Shown here: in pieces, positions 50,365-59,693 of the stretch
Position numbering within the stretch: the stretch's first letter is position 1
Layout: each line of letters opens with the position of its first letter
DNA from: Ferruginibacter paludis
Lineage (GTDB): Bacteria; Bacteroidota; Bacteroidia; Chitinophagales; Chitinophagaceae
Reading direction: 5' to 3'
NCBI RefSeq assembly: GCF_030409685.1
Contig: NZ_JAUFQJ010000008.1
Coordinates: 186,001 to 250,000, forward strand
Length of the DNA stretch: 64,000 nucleotides
Notes under the pieces: generated by a model
What the model saw: the letters and a program-made list of their open reading frames with translations, nothing else
Databases searched by the model: none
What the model was told of the DNA's origin: nothing
Made by a program: the position numbers and the translations under genes

Positions 50365-51225
50365 TTACAGTTTAGGCTTTTCTACAGTTTTTCTTACTTC
50401 CAGTTTCAGCATCATAAAGGCGCTGCGCAACGCCTGGGAAAGAGAAGCCTTGGTATTGATATTGGATAAATCTATTCCCAGGTGCACAATGGTTTGCGCA
50501 ATCTCCGGGCGTATGCCACTGATGATGCATTCTGCTCCCATTAACCTGGTTGCACTCACTGTCTTAATTAAATGCTGGGCTACCAATGAATCTACTGCCG
50601 GCACACCCGATATATCCAGTATCGCTATGGTGCTTTCTGTTTCTACTATTTTCATCAGCAAATTCTCCATCACCACCTGCGTGCGTGCGCTATCCAACGT
50701 GCCAATGATCGGCAACGCTAAAATTCCATCCCAAACCCGGATTACCGGTGTGGATATTTCAGAAATTTCACTTGTCTGGCGTAAAATCACTTCTTCCCTG
50801 CTGGTGATAAAAGTTTCAAAAGTCAGGATGGCCAGGGCATCCATTAGCTTGTTAATTTTTTGCGAATCGGCATAAGGTACTGAGTTGTCTTTAAATTCCT
50901 TTTCCAGTACGCTCAAAAAAGCTTCCTTTAAACTAAATACAAAAACCCCGGTCTCCCTTGGCGTGTAGCCTTGCATAGCCCGTGAGGTAGTTATGCCGGC
51001 CAATATCTCTGCTGCCTTTTCAAACTCGGCCGATTCCATGTTTTGCGCATCCTCATTCTTTAAAAGTTGAATGACCGATTGTAAAAACTCTTCTGACTGT
51101 TTTCTTATTTCCTGGTTGGAAATCAGTTCTTCCTTTAATCCCTCCTCCTGCAGTTGAATATTAATCCAGGATTCCAACACCGCTTTGCTTTTCTTCTGAA
51201 GCAGCTGACCAATTGATAATGCCAT
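50365..51225 (-). CDS. rsbR: Stressosome sensor RsbR (RsbRD_N + STAS)
   Basis: 286 aa. Residues about 5-150 are an all-helical RsbR N-terminal sensor (RsbRD_N type), residues 160-275 the STAS domain: VWDGILALPIIGTLDSARTQVVMENLLMKI, IAILDISGVPAVDSLVAQHLIKTV (usual first phospho-Thr and second Ser/Thr region), GIRPEIAQTIVHLGIDL. First gene of the operon. The non-haem sensor domain leaves the signal unknown. Confidence 0.9.
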   Translation of the reverse strand: MALSIGQLLQKKSKAVLESWINIQLQEEGLKEELISNQEIRKQSEEFLQSVIQLLKNEDAQNMESAEFEKAAEILAGITTSRAMQGYTPRETGVFVFSLKEAFLSVLEKEFKDNSVPYADSQKINKLMDALAILTFETFITSREEVILRQTSEISEISTPVIRVWDGILALPIIGTLDSARTQVVMENLLMKIVETESTIAILDISGVPAVDSLVAQHLIKTVSATRLMGAECIISGIRPEIAQTIVHLGIDLSNINTKASLSQALRSAFMMLKLEVRKTVEKPKL

Positions 51226-51449
51226 AATTTTATTTTGATAGTATTACGTAAGACTTAAAAAATAAAAAATTGCAACCTTGTTTTGGTTTACAATTTTTAT
51301 GAAAGCGTTTCTTTATTTTAATTTTTATAAATGTTCATAGAAACTATTATTATTTAACCGGTGCAAACATTTGTTTGCTGGCGGCTGATTAATTGATAAG
51401 CGTATACTACCAACAGTAGCCGGCAACTACACTTTAAGCAAAGCCGAAA
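51226..51449. other. Promoter region of the stressosome operon
   Basis: AT-rich spacer upstream of rsbR on the minus strand. No clear TAnnTTTG promoter or operator could be fixed. Confidence 0.3.
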
Positions 51450-51494
51450 ACGTTGCATCTTGTCATCCCGGGATAACTGCAAAAGATGCAACGT
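51450..51494. terminator. Hairpin between OmpA gene and stressosome operon
   Basis: Perfect 12-bp arms ACGTTGCATCTT (51450-51461) and AAGATGCAACGT (51483-51494) with a 21-nt loop; T-tract short. Likely terminator of the OmpA gene (minus strand). Confidence 0.6.
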
Positions 51495-51520
51495 CCTTTG
51501 CTTTACCTATTTTTCGCATT

Positions 51521-53491
51521 TTATTTAGCAGGAATGATATCAATAATTACTGTCCTGTTGTAAAAGCGTTCTTCCGGAAGAGTATTCTCAAAAGGTGCCA
51601 ACGCTGCATCCTCACCAAAGCCGAAGGATTCAAATTTCACCCCCTTTTTTCCGGTGTTGGATAATGCACGCTCCAGTATCTGTCGGGCATCCGTTGCCCT
51701 GTTTTGAGATAGCGAACGGTTGTATTTTTCATCGCCAATAATATCGGTATGGCCATGTATGATCACTGTTCCATTGTCAGCTATCAAAGGAGATACAATG
51801 TCAGTAAGGAATTTTTCATACGTAGCGATGGATTTGGATTTATCAAAATCAAAGAGGATACTGTAACGCAGGCCTTCCTGTTTAGGATCATCCATTTTCA
51901 TTAAACTAACCGAGCTTTCTTTTGTAACGGTGCGACCGGTTTTGGTGTGCCCCGTCATTGCAATAGTATAATTGCCCTGTGGATTGTTTCCCAAAATGGT
52001 TTTACCGGCAATAGATGCCTGGTCGCTGGTATAAGGTCCGTAGTTTTGTACATTACCCTGTTCATCTTTAACTGCTACCGACCATGAATCAAATGCATCA
52101 TTTGCCCCGGCTACATTAAAGAGTACATGGCTGTCCAAAGGATCTGACTGAACAGTTGTAATCTCTACAGGTTTTAGAAATCCGGCAGTACTTCCACCAA
52201 CCTGCGTCAGCATTTCAGGAGAGGTACTGGTAATATCCACCCTGCGGTCTCCTTCCCGCAGTAACGCAAGTTCATTTACAGCACCCGGTTGCTCTGAAGG
52301 AATAACGGGTTTATCTCTGCCTTCCGTACTTATTCTAGCCCCGTCAATTCCAAACACTGTCACCAGGTATTGCCTGATATTTTCAGCCATAATTTTACCT
52401 TCTGATGGATTTTTATTGGATGCGCCTGTTAATGCAATTGTACTTGCCGGATTGGCCCGCATACGGTCTCCGATGATATTTAAAATGTTGTGGTAAACTG
52501 CCAGTTGCCTTGCAGAGCGGCCGTTATTTAGATTATCAGGCTGGCTTTCCTGTAACTGGTTTTCTTTAAAAGATACCGCTGTTGTTTTGTTTAGCTGCAC
52601 ATAACGATCCGGTATAGCTGCAGATGACTGATCAAAAAATACGGAGTTGCGAAGTGGGAATGTTTCTTTTACCTGGCGGTTAAGCGGTACTACTTTAGGC
52701 GCCCTTACAGAAAATTGTACTTCTTTTTCCGTTACTGTTGCAGGAGCTGCCTGCGTTTCTGCAATGGGTGTTTTAGTTGCTGTTTTTTTGACCATGCCAA
52801 ATTTAAGTGCCACACCCGTACGAATGGTATAAACTGACCATGATTCTATTGAACGGGGAACATGGCCAAAGTCTGTAAGAAAAGATACAAATGGCGAAAG
52901 CATCACTTGCGTGGTATTTGTTTTTGAAGACAGCGGTATATCAATACCTGCCCCTGCCTGCGCCGACAACAGTGTTTTGTGTATTCCACTCCATTCGCCC
53001 CTTAAATCAGCTTGCTTCTCCTGCGTGTAAGTAAACGATTTGTTTATATTAAAACTTACCGTTGGGCCACCAAATATATAAAACGAATTAGCGAAGGGTG
53101 CAATGCGCAGACTTGGCTCTATGGCTATATAACTTGTGTTGGTTGATAAAGTTGCAATACAATTACAGGGAGCAATAACATCCTTAAATTTACCGCCCCG
53201 GTTATCGTATGCTATGTTCAGCATGCCACCCCAAACTTTGCCAGGGCGGTATTCAGTCAGTAAAGAGGCATATGGCCTCACGCCCTTTCCTTTGTGAAAT
53301 GCAGCCGGAACCGTAAGGTTATCATTCAGCACCTGGGTAGTGCCACGATAAAAATTAAAATTGGCTGCGCCGGATTCGCCAAACCACCAAACGGGTTGCA
53401 GGCGTTGTTCTTTTTGTGCATGGGCTGTTGTTGCCGCCAGAACCAGGACAGAAAACAGTAAGGTGATTTTTTGTTTTGTATAGTGTAACAT
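51521..53491 (-). CDS. OmpA-family outer-membrane protein
   Basis: 656 aa from Met at 53491 (MLHYTKQKITLLFSVLVLAATTAHAQ signal); a Met six codons upstream also fits. N-terminal 1-240: outer-membrane barrel-like strands (YIAIEPSLRIAPFANSFYIFGG). Middle contains one PGBP/OmpA-like region (LNIIGDRMRANPASTIALTGASN, GIDGARISTEGRDKP). C-terminal 520-650: second OmpA_C domain (RYSILFDFDKSKS, IIHGHTDIIGDEKYNRSLSQNRA). It anchors the outer membrane to peptidoglycan. 79 bp downstream of the DUF3494 gene, probably co-transcribed. Confidence 0.88.
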   Translation of the reverse strand: MLHYTKQKITLLFSVLVLAATTAHAQKEQRLQPVWWFGESGAANFNFYRGTTQVLNDNLTVPAAFHKGKGVRPYASLLTEYRPGKVWGGMLNIAYDNRGGKFKDVIAPCNCIATLSTNTSYIAIEPSLRIAPFANSFYIFGGPTVSFNINKSFTYTQEKQADLRGEWSGIHKTLLSAQAGAGIDIPLSSKTNTTQVMLSPFVSFLTDFGHVPRSIESWSVYTIRTGVALKFGMVKKTATKTPIAETQAAPATVTEKEVQFSVRAPKVVPLNRQVKETFPLRNSVFFDQSSAAIPDRYVQLNKTTAVSFKENQLQESQPDNLNNGRSARQLAVYHNILNIIGDRMRANPASTIALTGASNKNPSEGKIMAENIRQYLVTVFGIDGARISTEGRDKPVIPSEQPGAVNELALLREGDRRVDITSTSPEMLTQVGGSTAGFLKPVEITTVQSDPLDSHVLFNVAGANDAFDSWSVAVKDEQGNVQNYGPYTSDQASIAGKTILGNNPQGNYTIAMTGHTKTGRTVTKESSVSLMKMDDPKQEGLRYSILFDFDKSKSIATYEKFLTDIVSPLIADNGTVIIHGHTDIIGDEKYNRSLSQNRATDARQILERALSNTGKKGVKFESFGFGEDAALAPFENTLPEERFYNRTVIIDIIPAK

Positions 53492-53570
53492 AAAATATCT
53501 TTTAGACATGGGTTGTTATAGTTTCATTTGAATTGGATAACATGCCTTCATTGAATGAAGTGCCTGTTGA

Positions 53571-55109
53571 TTAGTTAGGTACGTTAATGGTGGTGTTTAC
53601 CATTGTTACAGATGCATTCAACGAAAGTGCCCTGCCATTTAATATGGTTTGAACAGCATTGCCTGCAGTAGACAAAGTAACCCCGGCTGATGCAATGATA
53701 TTACCCGTCATTACACCACCACCTGCTCCGTTAATGGTTGCTGCGCTGCCCACATACCAATATACATTTTTAGCTAAGCCTCCATTTATCAGCAACACAC
53801 TGCGTGCACCCAATGGTCCGGCCACACCCACTGTAAGTCCCGCTGCAGTCTGGAAAATCCATTCAGCATTCGGGTCGCCTTTAGCATCCAGTGTAAGATT
53901 GCCGTTGGTAATTTTAAAAGTACCGCTGGCAGATTTATATACTCCAGGCGCTAATGTTAAGCCGCCCAATTCGCCTGCACCCGGATCAATACCACCTGGT
54001 TTTGACGCTGGTGAAATGCTGTTATAGGCTATCGTTGCATCGGCTAAGCCTTTGGTTGCGATGGTAAAAGAAGTTGCAGTGCCCGGCATGGGAGCTGCTG
54101 TGTATATGCGCCCGGTTACGTCACCTTTATTTAACGGCGTCTCTGTGTAAATATCGCCTGTGGTTCCATCGTGAAAACCAGTTATTAAAGTTGAGGCGGC
54201 TGTGGTACCGATACTGCCATTGTTGATAATGGTATTTAAACCCTGGTTGGTTACGCCGGCATTTCCTCCAAACACGCCGAATACTGCAGCACTTGCTAAA
54301 AAGGAAGGTGGCATAATTGACAGGCCTGTAGTAAAGTTCCACACATATTTATTTGCCAATGTATTACCTGCAAGGTCTCTGGCGCCCGTAGTGATGATAC
54401 CGGTATAAGTAGTATTTGTTGCCAGCTTAACATCAGGCAAAAAAACAGCGGTGGAATCATGGTAGGTTACTTTGCCGCTTATTGGTGTTCCTCCAAGAGA
54501 GGTATTGACTACGGTAAAACTTGTTGTTACTGATAAAGAATCCATTGGCTCACTAAAAGTGGCGGTAATTATTTTATCCAGCACTACACCAGTTGCAACA
54601 TCAGCAGGGTCGGTAGCAACTACCCTTGGTGCTATTACATCGGGCGCACCTGTAGTAAACGTCCACACATAATTATCTTTAGTGGCAATGCCTGCAAGGC
54701 TTCTGGCTGCTGTAGTGATAGTACCGGTATAAACGGTAGAGGCAGTTAACTTAACTGCCGGTGTAAAAGTTGCAGTGGTGCCTGTATAAGTTACCAAACC
54801 TGCCACCGGTGTTGTACCCTGGCTTACAGTAAAGCTGGTGGCAGTAATGGTAGCAGGATTCATACTGACATTGAATGTTGCGGTTACCGTTGTTGCAAGG
54901 CCTATATCTGCAGCCTTATCTGCCGGATTGGTTGAAATTACTGTGGGACATACGCCCATAATACCGGGTAACTCATTCACTTTTTTGCAGCCAGCAGCCA
55001 CAATAATTAAAAAAAGAAACACCTGCCATTTGTACTGTATAATCCTGGGATAGCTTGGATGGGTGCGCAACGGCACGGGCCCTTTTGAAGGGGAAAAATA
55101 GTTTTTCAT
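53571..55109 (-). CDS. Ig-like (Big_5) and DUF3494 ice-binding-like lipoprotein
   Basis: 512 aa. Long N-region then lipobox VAAGCKK (Cys about 41). Two Big_5-type domains of about 105 residues, each ending in YVWTFTTG or YVWNFTTG. From about 270, a DUF3494 beta-solenoid: SIGTTAASTLITGFHDGTTGDIYTE, PGVYKSASGTFKITNGNLTLDAKGDPNAEWIFQ, GLAKNVYWYVGSAATING, AVQTILNGRALSL. DUF3494 contains ice-binding proteins, but many members are adhesion or matrix proteins, so ice binding is not certain. Followed by an OmpA-family gene. Confidence 0.87.
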   Translation of the reverse strand: MKNYFSPSKGPVPLRTHPSYPRIIQYKWQVFLFLIIVAAGCKKVNELPGIMGVCPTVISTNPADKAADIGLATTVTATFNVSMNPATITATSFTVSQGTTPVAGLVTYTGTTATFTPAVKLTASTVYTGTITTAARSLAGIATKDNYVWTFTTGAPDVIAPRVVATDPADVATGVVLDKIITATFSEPMDSLSVTTSFTVVNTSLGGTPISGKVTYHDSTAVFLPDVKLATNTTYTGIITTGARDLAGNTLANKYVWNFTTGLSIMPPSFLASAAVFGVFGGNAGVTNQGLNTIINNGSIGTTAASTLITGFHDGTTGDIYTETPLNKGDVTGRIYTAAPMPGTATSFTIATKGLADATIAYNSISPASKPGGIDPGAGELGGLTLAPGVYKSASGTFKITNGNLTLDAKGDPNAEWIFQTAAGLTVGVAGPLGARSVLLINGGLAKNVYWYVGSAATINGAGGGVMTGNIIASAGVTLSTAGNAVQTILNGRALSLNASVTMVNTTINVPN

Positions 55110-55244
55110 GATTGGATAAAAGCGGCATAGGTTTTCCTGGAAATTTTAAGGTATACCGCATCACAAAACTATGTTAATGCTTAAGCGCCGTCGTTACATC
55201 TTTCACGTAAAATGTTACATCATTTACAGATTACTATAAACAAA

Positions 55245-56681
55245 TTATTTCTCCTTCGTTTTTTTAAAGTGTGATGGTGTGTAACCTGTAACTTTTTTAA
55301 ACTGGTTAGACAGATGAGCTACGCTGCTGTAATGAAGTTTCCAGGCAATCTCCGTAAGGCTTAAACCTTCATTAAGTAGTAATTTTTTTACCCGTTCTAT
55401 TTTTTGGGAAATCATGAATTGCTGAATGCTGATATCTTCTTCTTCTGAAAAGAGGTTGGAGAGATAATTATAATCATAATCAAGTTTTGCACTGAGATAA
55501 TCAGATAAGTTGGTTGTTAACTGCCCTTCATAATGATGCACCAATTCAATAATAAGTTCTTTTATTAAATTAATTAACTGGCTTTTGTTATACATGGCAC
55601 TATTCAGTACAGGCCTCGTTTTCAGGGCAGCCCCATTAATTGAAAGTGGAGCGTTCACCGCGGTATTATGCATAGGTAAATTATGTGGAAATCTGTCGGC
55701 AGCGGTACTGTCACTATCGCTGTTTACGCCATTGCTATCATGCTTATTATTTGTGTCAGTTTGTGCAGTATTTTGTAAAATCCCCTGCATCATTTGTTCC
55801 AGTTGCTGAAGCCTGCTCACGTCCTGGGTGGCACCTATTAACCTGATAGCATTTCCCTCTTTATCTCTTACAATACTGGCCCTGCTGGTTGTGTTGGCAA
55901 TTGTACCATTTCCACATTTAAACCTGAAAGTATCTTTCCATGTTTTATTAACAGCCGCAATTTTTTTCAGCAATTTTTTTTGAACGGTATCTTTTTCTTC
56001 TGCAATAAGACAGTGAACAAAATCTTTAAAATGGATGGTATTGTTTTTTACTTTATATCCAAATACTTCTTCGATACTGTCGCCAACATAGATAGCCCCG
56101 GTACCTATATTCCAGTCCCACATAATGTCATAAGATGCCTTTGCTATATACTTTCTCCACTCATTATTTGCTGCCAGCCTGGAGTCTGATTTTGCCAGGG
56201 CAATTACAATATCATTGTCGACTACTTTTTTATTTTTTTTATCAATCACTTTTTGCCTTGATATGGCTTCGCTTAAATCAGCAATAGTAATGACGGCTTT
56301 TTTAACTCCATCATGGTCTTTAAAAATGGCAGCAGTTATTTCAGCAAAAAAAGTAGTCCCTCCATTTTTAAAAACAGGTATCTGTGCTACAGAATGTCCC
56401 GAAGGCATTCGTTGATGCAGCATTGCTTTAAAGTTTTGTTGTGACATGTCGAAAATTGCCGAACCTTTTTTATTTAGTAATTCGTCGTTCGGATAGCCCA
56501 ATAAGTTACACGCTGCGTTATTAGCTGATACAATCAATCCATTCCCCAAATTAGTAATGATGTTTGCCTGGGATGAGTTTTCGAAAGCGAGGCGGTGCAG
56601 GTCATCTATACTTGCAGGGAAAATGTTATCTGTGGAAATACGGTGTGGCTTTTTAAGTTTTGTTGTTGGTATTTTATTCAC
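55245..56681 (-). CDS. PAS-domain AraC-type transcriptional regulator
   Basis: 478 aa. Residues about 25-140 are a PAS domain (IITNLGNGLIVSANNAACNLLGY, FFAEITAAIFKDHDGVKKAVITIADL). Residues about 175-290 are a PAS_3/PAC unit (DIMWDWNIGTGAIYVGDSIEEVFGY, FRFKCGNGTIANTTSRASIVRDKEGN). Residues about 365-478 are an AraC HTH (LSDYLSAKLDYDYNYLSNLF, LLNEGLSLTEIAWKLHYSSVAHLSNQFKKVTGYTPSHFK). A soluble PAS-AraC sensor regulator, 135 bp upstream of the DUF3494/OmpA genes on the same strand; likely controls them. Confidence 0.88.
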   Translation of the reverse strand: MNKIPTTKLKKPHRISTDNIFPASIDDLHRLAFENSSQANIITNLGNGLIVSANNAACNLLGYPNDELLNKKGSAIFDMSQQNFKAMLHQRMPSGHSVAQIPVFKNGGTTFFAEITAAIFKDHDGVKKAVITIADLSEAISRQKVIDKKNKKVVDNDIVIALAKSDSRLAANNEWRKYIAKASYDIMWDWNIGTGAIYVGDSIEEVFGYKVKNNTIHFKDFVHCLIAEEKDTVQKKLLKKIAAVNKTWKDTFRFKCGNGTIANTTSRASIVRDKEGNAIRLIGATQDVSRLQQLEQMMQGILQNTAQTDTNNKHDSNGVNSDSDSTAADRFPHNLPMHNTAVNAPLSINGAALKTRPVLNSAMYNKSQLINLIKELIIELVHHYEGQLTTNLSDYLSAKLDYDYNYLSNLFSEEEDISIQQFMISQKIERVKKLLLNEGLSLTEIAWKLHYSSVAHLSNQFKKVTGYTPSHFKKTKEK

Positions 56682-57068
56682 CTGGTAAAAAGGGGGTTTT
56701 AAAGTATTCTGCCATTTTTCTTAAGTAATAGTGGTCTCCCGTTACTTGTTAATGGGATATTATTCAGGCCATCTGTTATTTAACATCATTGGTATTGTTA
56801 TAGGATGTAAAACCGTGCCACTATTATTATCTCATTGATATTCCCGCTTTCTTCTCCCCGGAAAGTGGCTATTCAATGCAGTTTAAAAATAACGAGGCTA
56901 CAGCAAAGCCGGATACAACACAGGTTACTGCTATGTAAAAGCGATCGGTGTATAAAAGTACTTTTGCAAGCTATTTTCTTACTACTCCCGCATCTTCGAA
57001 ATAAATATTTATTTATTTTTGAGTCGTCCGGATTGTAATTAATTAATCACTTTATTAAATTTATTCTT
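56682..57068. other. Divergent promoter region
   Basis: About 390 bp between the PAS-AraC gene and the small gene at 57069, AT-rich. No clear operator seen; the stretch TTAATTAATCACTTTATTAAATTTA before 57069 is a plausible promoter. Confidence 0.35.
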
Positions 57069-57326
57069 ATGACCATGTTTGAATTTAAGCAGTTAGATGA
57101 GTTAGAGCAAATCGAAACTTTTTGGGTAGAAGGTCAAAAAGTTGGAGAACGTTTGGGGAAATCATCCCGGTATATTTTGTACCAGGTGAATGATTTTTAT
57201 GTAGAAATTAAATACAATCTGGTGGTGAATGTAATTTACGCCATGCGCAGTTTTGAATGCGAATCGCCTTACCTGGATGTTTATTTATTGCCCATTGATA
57301 TTTCAGCAGTAAAACAGCAGGTATAA
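57069..57326 (+). CDS. Small hypothetical protein
   Basis: 85 aa, starting MTMFEFKQLDELEQIETFWVEG. Predicted beta-alpha-beta with a conserved-looking QKVGERLGKSSRYILYQVNDFYVEIKYNLVVNVIY. Such small acidic proteins are found in many Bacteroidota genomes; function unknown. Followed by a strong terminator. Confidence 0.75.
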   Translation: MTMFEFKQLDELEQIETFWVEGQKVGERLGKSSRYILYQVNDFYVEIKYNLVVNVIYAMRSFECESPYLDVYLLPIDISAVKQQV

Positions 57327-57343
57327 TCTAAAAATGACCAAAT

Positions 57344-57376
57344 ACTAAAAGGGCCTCTTTGTGAGGCCCTTTTAGT
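57344..57376. terminator. Bidirectional intrinsic terminator
   Basis: Perfect 14-bp arms ACTAAAAGGGCCTC and GAGGCCCTTTTAGT around a 5-nt loop, with A- and T-tracts on both sides. Confidence 0.9.
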
Positions 57377-57524
57377 ATACAGAATTATCAAATTGAAATG
57401 ATGGACGTTCAGGCAGAAACCGGATAAGTTGCCCAGGATACCCCGATCACACTACAGCCACCTTCACGATGAATTAGCTAACACAATTATCAACAAAAAA
57501 AATTCTAATTTCAACATAAAAAAA

Positions 57525-58289
57525 ATGCCTGTTACTACCATTGCTGAAGTAATTGACCAGCTTACAAATATTGTTGGTAAGGCAGCAGCTGAAAACAACA
57601 GAGCGGGCTATTTTGCAACCTTGTACAAAAAAGTAACCATTGCTGTTTACGATAAAATTAAAGCAGGCTACTTTGACGACAACGAGCGGATGGAAAAGCT
57701 GGATGTAGTTTTCGCCTGTCGATACCTGGATGCATACCAGGAGTATACCCAACACAAAAAATGTTCCGCCTGCTGGCAATTTGCTTTTGATGCCTGCAAT
57801 GCCTGGCAGCCGATGGTAATGCATCACCTGTTGCTGGGAATGAATGCGCACATCGGACTTGATCTTGGGATAGCCGCAGCCATCGTTTCTCCGGGTGGCG
57901 ACATTGAAAATATCCATACCGATTTCAACAAAATCAATACAATATTGTGCGATCTGATCGCCGAAGTAAAAGCCAGTTTATTCAGCATGTGGCCATTAAG
58001 CAAATTCATCAGTCAATTGAACATGGGTCAATTTGAAAATGATCTCGCAGGCTTTTCGATGCACATTGCCCGGGATGCCGCATGGCAATCGGCGCTTGAT
58101 TATAATGCCGGCAACGGAATAACTGAAAAGGAAAACTATATTATTGCAAGGGATAGAAGTGTAACGGATTTCAGCAACCAAATACTGCACCCCGGTGCCG
58201 CTGTAAAAACCCTGTCGGCCATTTTCCGGCTGTTTGAGTTTGGTACTGTGGCAGACAAAATAAAAAAACTGGATGTACATTTATTATGA
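57525..58289 (+). CDS. DUF5995-family protein
   Basis: 254 aa from the ATG at 57525; a TTG at 57429 is unlikely. Core: AGYFATLYKKVTIAVYDKI, LDVVFACRYLDAY, WQPMVMHHLLLGMNAHIGLDLGIAA, IHTDFNKINTIL, and FSMHIARDAAWQSA. The HH and H-x-x-LD segments could bind metal. DUF5995 is an all-helical family of unknown function found in Bacteroidota. Repeat A copy 8 follows. Confidence 0.83.
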   Translation: MPVTTIAEVIDQLTNIVGKAAAENNRAGYFATLYKKVTIAVYDKIKAGYFDDNERMEKLDVVFACRYLDAYQEYTQHKKCSACWQFAFDACNAWQPMVMHHLLLGMNAHIGLDLGIAAAIVSPGGDIENIHTDFNKINTILCDLIAEVKASLFSMWPLSKFISQLNMGQFENDLAGFSMHIARDAAWQSALDYNAGNGITEKENYIIARDRSVTDFSNQILHPGAAVKTLSAIFRLFEFGTVADKIKKLDVHLL

Positions 58290-58301
58290 CCTTATTCCGC
58301 T

Positions 58302-58391
58302 TCAAGTGTTCCATTGATGAACTTCCCAGGCGATGTCTCTGCACGAGTTATTTTAATTAAAAGGCAGCATAGGTTGCAGGACTCGCCGACG
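58302..58391 (+). repeat. Dispersed repeat family A, copy 8, 5' half
   Basis: CTTCCCAGGCGATGTCTCTG and AGCATAGGTTGCAGGACTCGCC; ends there. Copy 9 at 60651 begins at the same AGCATARGTTGCAGG segment and holds the 3' half. Confidence 0.75.
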
Positions 58392-58677
58392 AATATTTAA
58401 ATCCAGTTCAATCTGCAATCCTTCTCTTTTGTTAGGAATTATTCCTGACAAGGCTTCCTTCTCTTTCCAGTAAACATCGCTTTGCTCTTTTGTTTTATTG
58501 ATGTTCCATGGTTGGATTTGCCTCTGCTTAAGATGTACATGCCTTCTCATAATAAACCGGTGTACTTCAACCAAAAGCTCTGTATACTTTTCTCCCAATC
58601 CAAATTCCAAAATGACACCTGCCAGCACGTATTGAATATCGCATAAAGCATCAGCTACTTCAACAAGGCATTCAGGT
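58353..58677 (-). pseudogene. MazG-like nucleotide pyrophosphohydrolase remnant
   Basis: Minus-strand frame with ECLVEVADALCDIQYVLAGV, then EFGLGEKYTELLVEVHR, which matches the helical core of MazG/PRA-PH-like NTP pyrophosphohydrolases, including the E...D metal ligands. A degenerate middle and SDVYWKEKE, NKREGLQIELDLNI tail follow. The N-terminal half is absent (stop just upstream) and the 3' end runs into repeat A copy 8. Confidence 0.65.
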
Positions 58678-59693
58678 TAATAGTTTCCTGCAATACTTTC
58701 ATTTCGCCCAATAAAAGAAAACCTGTAAGCCACATCTTTTTTTATCGGGAATGCCGGGTGTATTTAAATAGGATGCTTAAATATTTTGTGAAATGCTGCT
58801 ACATTACTTAATGGCACTGCTTAGTATATGATAATCGTTTTATGTAAAAGTTTATTAACTGCTAACTGTACTCCATTCTTGTTCTGGTTTTATTGGCACT
58901 ACAAAATATTTGCCCAATGTGTTTAGCAAAAAACAAAGTCGCTGATTAATATACCGGACACGGAGGAAATACAATTGCAGATAAATTTATTTAGCAATAA
59001 CATATTTGTAACGTCACCTGGGATATAAGGGCATGAGTTTTAGCAATGCAGCAATTCATAAAACAAAGCGCCTGGCAGTATTTAAATTCCCACAAAAAAT
59101 TAAACAACCAAACAGGGGATTTTTTTGCATTTATGTAATATGACTACAGGAGATTTATAGTTACTTTACTACAATGGGGCAGAAGAATTTGCTGATTTTT
59201 ATTTTCTTTTTTATTACCGGAGTCTAAAATAAAATAAATTTTAATTTATTTTATTAATGAGACAATAGTTACTGTAGCAAAGATTTTAAACAAGCAATAT
59301 CTTATGCAAATACAACAATTTTTATATTTATTATTGCCTTTTAAAGCGTGTAGTTAAATCATTTACTTTTTATTTTAACACAACCGTGGCACGGTAATAG
59401 TTTCTTATTACATACCGGTAATTAAAATTCTTAAAAAAAATAAACCGGGCTTACCAACTCAACATTAATGAATTATTCAGCAACAGCTTTATTGTAGGAA
59501 AGTACACTTTACCGGTAGCGGTATTTTTTTTTGGTGTCACTTTCTTTGGAACATACAAACAATCAGCAAATGCTTTTAATAGTGATGCTGTTGCATCAAT
59601 CATCACACACAACGATGTTCATTCTTTATGAGCGTTATTTCACTACGCTGTCGTCAGGTAGTTAATTAAGTCACCTTTAAAACACCACATATA
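58678..59693. other. 1-kb gene-free AT-rich region
   Basis: No ORF with family features on either strand. Possible promoter for the DUF3494 gene at its right end. No origin-like iterons, tRNA or clear regulatory RNA recognised. Confidence 0.4.

Noticed and set aside
58678..59693. AT-rich region as a replication origin
   Set aside because: No DnaA-box cluster, iterons or dnaA/rep gene nearby.
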